Assembly (NCBI GenBank): GCA_031257215.1
Contig: JAIRPC010000020.1
Span: forward strand, 1 to 6,687
Origin: Eubacteriales Family XIII. Incertae Sedis bacterium
Lineage (GTDB): Bacteria > Bacillota > Clostridia > Peptostreptococcales > Anaerovoracaceae
Direction of reading: 5' to 3'
DNA length: 6,687 bases
Shown one piece after another: positions 6,522 through 6,687 of the stretch. The position numbers and the translations under genes were made by a program. The stretch's first letter is position 1, and each line of letters starts with the position of its first letter. The notes below the pieces were generated by a model that saw nothing but the letters and a program-made list of their open reading frames with translations, ran no database searches and was not told the DNA's origin.

Positions 6522-6532
6522 TTATTGCTGAA

Positions 6533-6552
6533 AGGTTAGAACGAGCTAACCT
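6533..6552. promoter_or_regulatory. Operator-like palindrome 2 in the feo leader
   Basis: AGGTTAG (6533-6539) and CTAACCT (6546-6552) form a perfect 7-bp inverted repeat with spacer AACGAG. It shares the exact core and spacing of palindrome 1, GGTTAG-N6-CTAACC, while the spacers and flanks differ. That conservation of the core alone suggests a protein-binding site. The centres of the two sites are 34 bases apart. In RNA it would also form a hairpin. Confidence 0.6.
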
Positions 6553-6569
6553 GATGTCGGCCGCAGGAC

Positions 6570-6600
6570 GCCGCTGGGCGGCTCGCCGAATGGCCGGCGA
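6570..6600 (+). other. Two adjacent GC-rich hairpins in the feoA leader
   Basis: GCCGC (6570-6574) pairs with GCGGC (6578-6582) around a TGG loop, and directly next to it TCGCCG (6583-6588) pairs with CGGCGA (6595-6600) around AATGGC. No U-run follows, so these are not intrinsic terminators. They lie between palindrome 2 and the feoA ribosome-binding site. They could stabilise the leader RNA or belong to a regulatory fold; I do not recognise a known riboswitch class. Confidence 0.4.
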
Positions 6601-6623
6601 AGAATTTGGCGGGAGGCAGGATG

Positions 6624-6687
6624 ATGCCATTGACATTGGCGGGCACGGGCAACACCGGTACCGTAAAAAAAATCGGAGGCAAAGCGG
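6624..6687 (+). CDS. feoA: FeoA family ferrous iron transport protein, 5' part
   Basis: Only the first 21 codons are inside the window: the translation begins MPLTLAGTGNT and continues GTVKKIGGKA. This closely resembles the N-terminus of the small clostridial FeoA proteins (about 70-75 residues, an SH3-like fold), which start with MPLT-A--G and a V-K-K-I-GGK strand. FeoA is a cytoplasmic partner of the FeoB ferrous iron permease, so feoB or a second feoA is expected just beyond the edge. GGGAGG (6611-6616) is a strong ribosome-binding site 7 bases before ATG 6624; the adjacent ATG 6621 is 4 bases away and would add one Met. The gene lies behind a strong promoter with two palindromic operator candidates. 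The short visible length limits certainty. Confidence 0.75.
   Translation, partial: MPLTLAGTGNTGTVKKIGGKA

Noticed and set aside
6554..6687. Open frame starting at ATG 6554 and running off the window edge
   Set aside because: It overlaps feoA in another frame, its translation is basic and low complexity, and feoA has the better ribosome-binding site and a recognisable N-terminus.

Overview
The window comes from the chromosome of a GC-rich, probably low-rank uncultured or gut-type member of the Clostridia (Bacillota). I infer this from the gene order murB - PHP hydrolase - rapZ - yvcK/glmR - whiA, which is typical of Clostridia, from purine-rich Shine-Dalgarno sites, and from GC-rich genes that still use many ATA and AGG codons. 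A sporeformer versus non-sporeformer assignment, or any genus, cannot be made from this sequence.

Layout. Positions 1-120 are a short, partly AT-rich leader with one hairpin. Six complete genes follow, all on the + strand: argH (argininosuccinate lyase, 121-1494), murB (UDP-N-acetylenolpyruvoylglucosamine reductase, 1568-2491), a PHP-family metal-dependent hydrolase (2484-3311, overlapping murB), rapZ/yvcJ (P-loop RNase adapter family, 3402-4250), yvcK/glmR (4358-5341) and whiA (5369-6334). After whiA the base composition drops sharply for about 200 bases. That stretch holds a tandem 11-bp repeat, a near-consensus promoter (TTGACA-N18-TAATAT) and two inverted repeats sharing the core GGTTAG-N6-CTAACC. 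A GC-rich, hairpin-forming leader leads to the first 21 codons of a clostridial-type feoA gene, cut by the window edge.

How the genes fit together. ArgH makes the last step of arginine synthesis and may belong to an upstream arg unit. MurB uses a UDP-GlcNAc derivative in peptidoglycan precursor synthesis, and the RapZ and YvcK/GlmR families are known elsewhere to control GlmS and UDP-GlcNAc supply, so murB-PHP-rapZ-yvcK-whiA reads as an envelope-precursor and growth-control cluster. The feo unit is a separate ferrous-iron uptake transcription unit with its own probable metal-responsive control region.

The coding part is ordinary conserved chromosome. I see no mobile element, CRISPR array, RNA gene or new multigene system. 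The most interesting sequence is regulatory: the twin operator-like palindromes and structured leader in front of feoA, and a probable leaderless start of murB.
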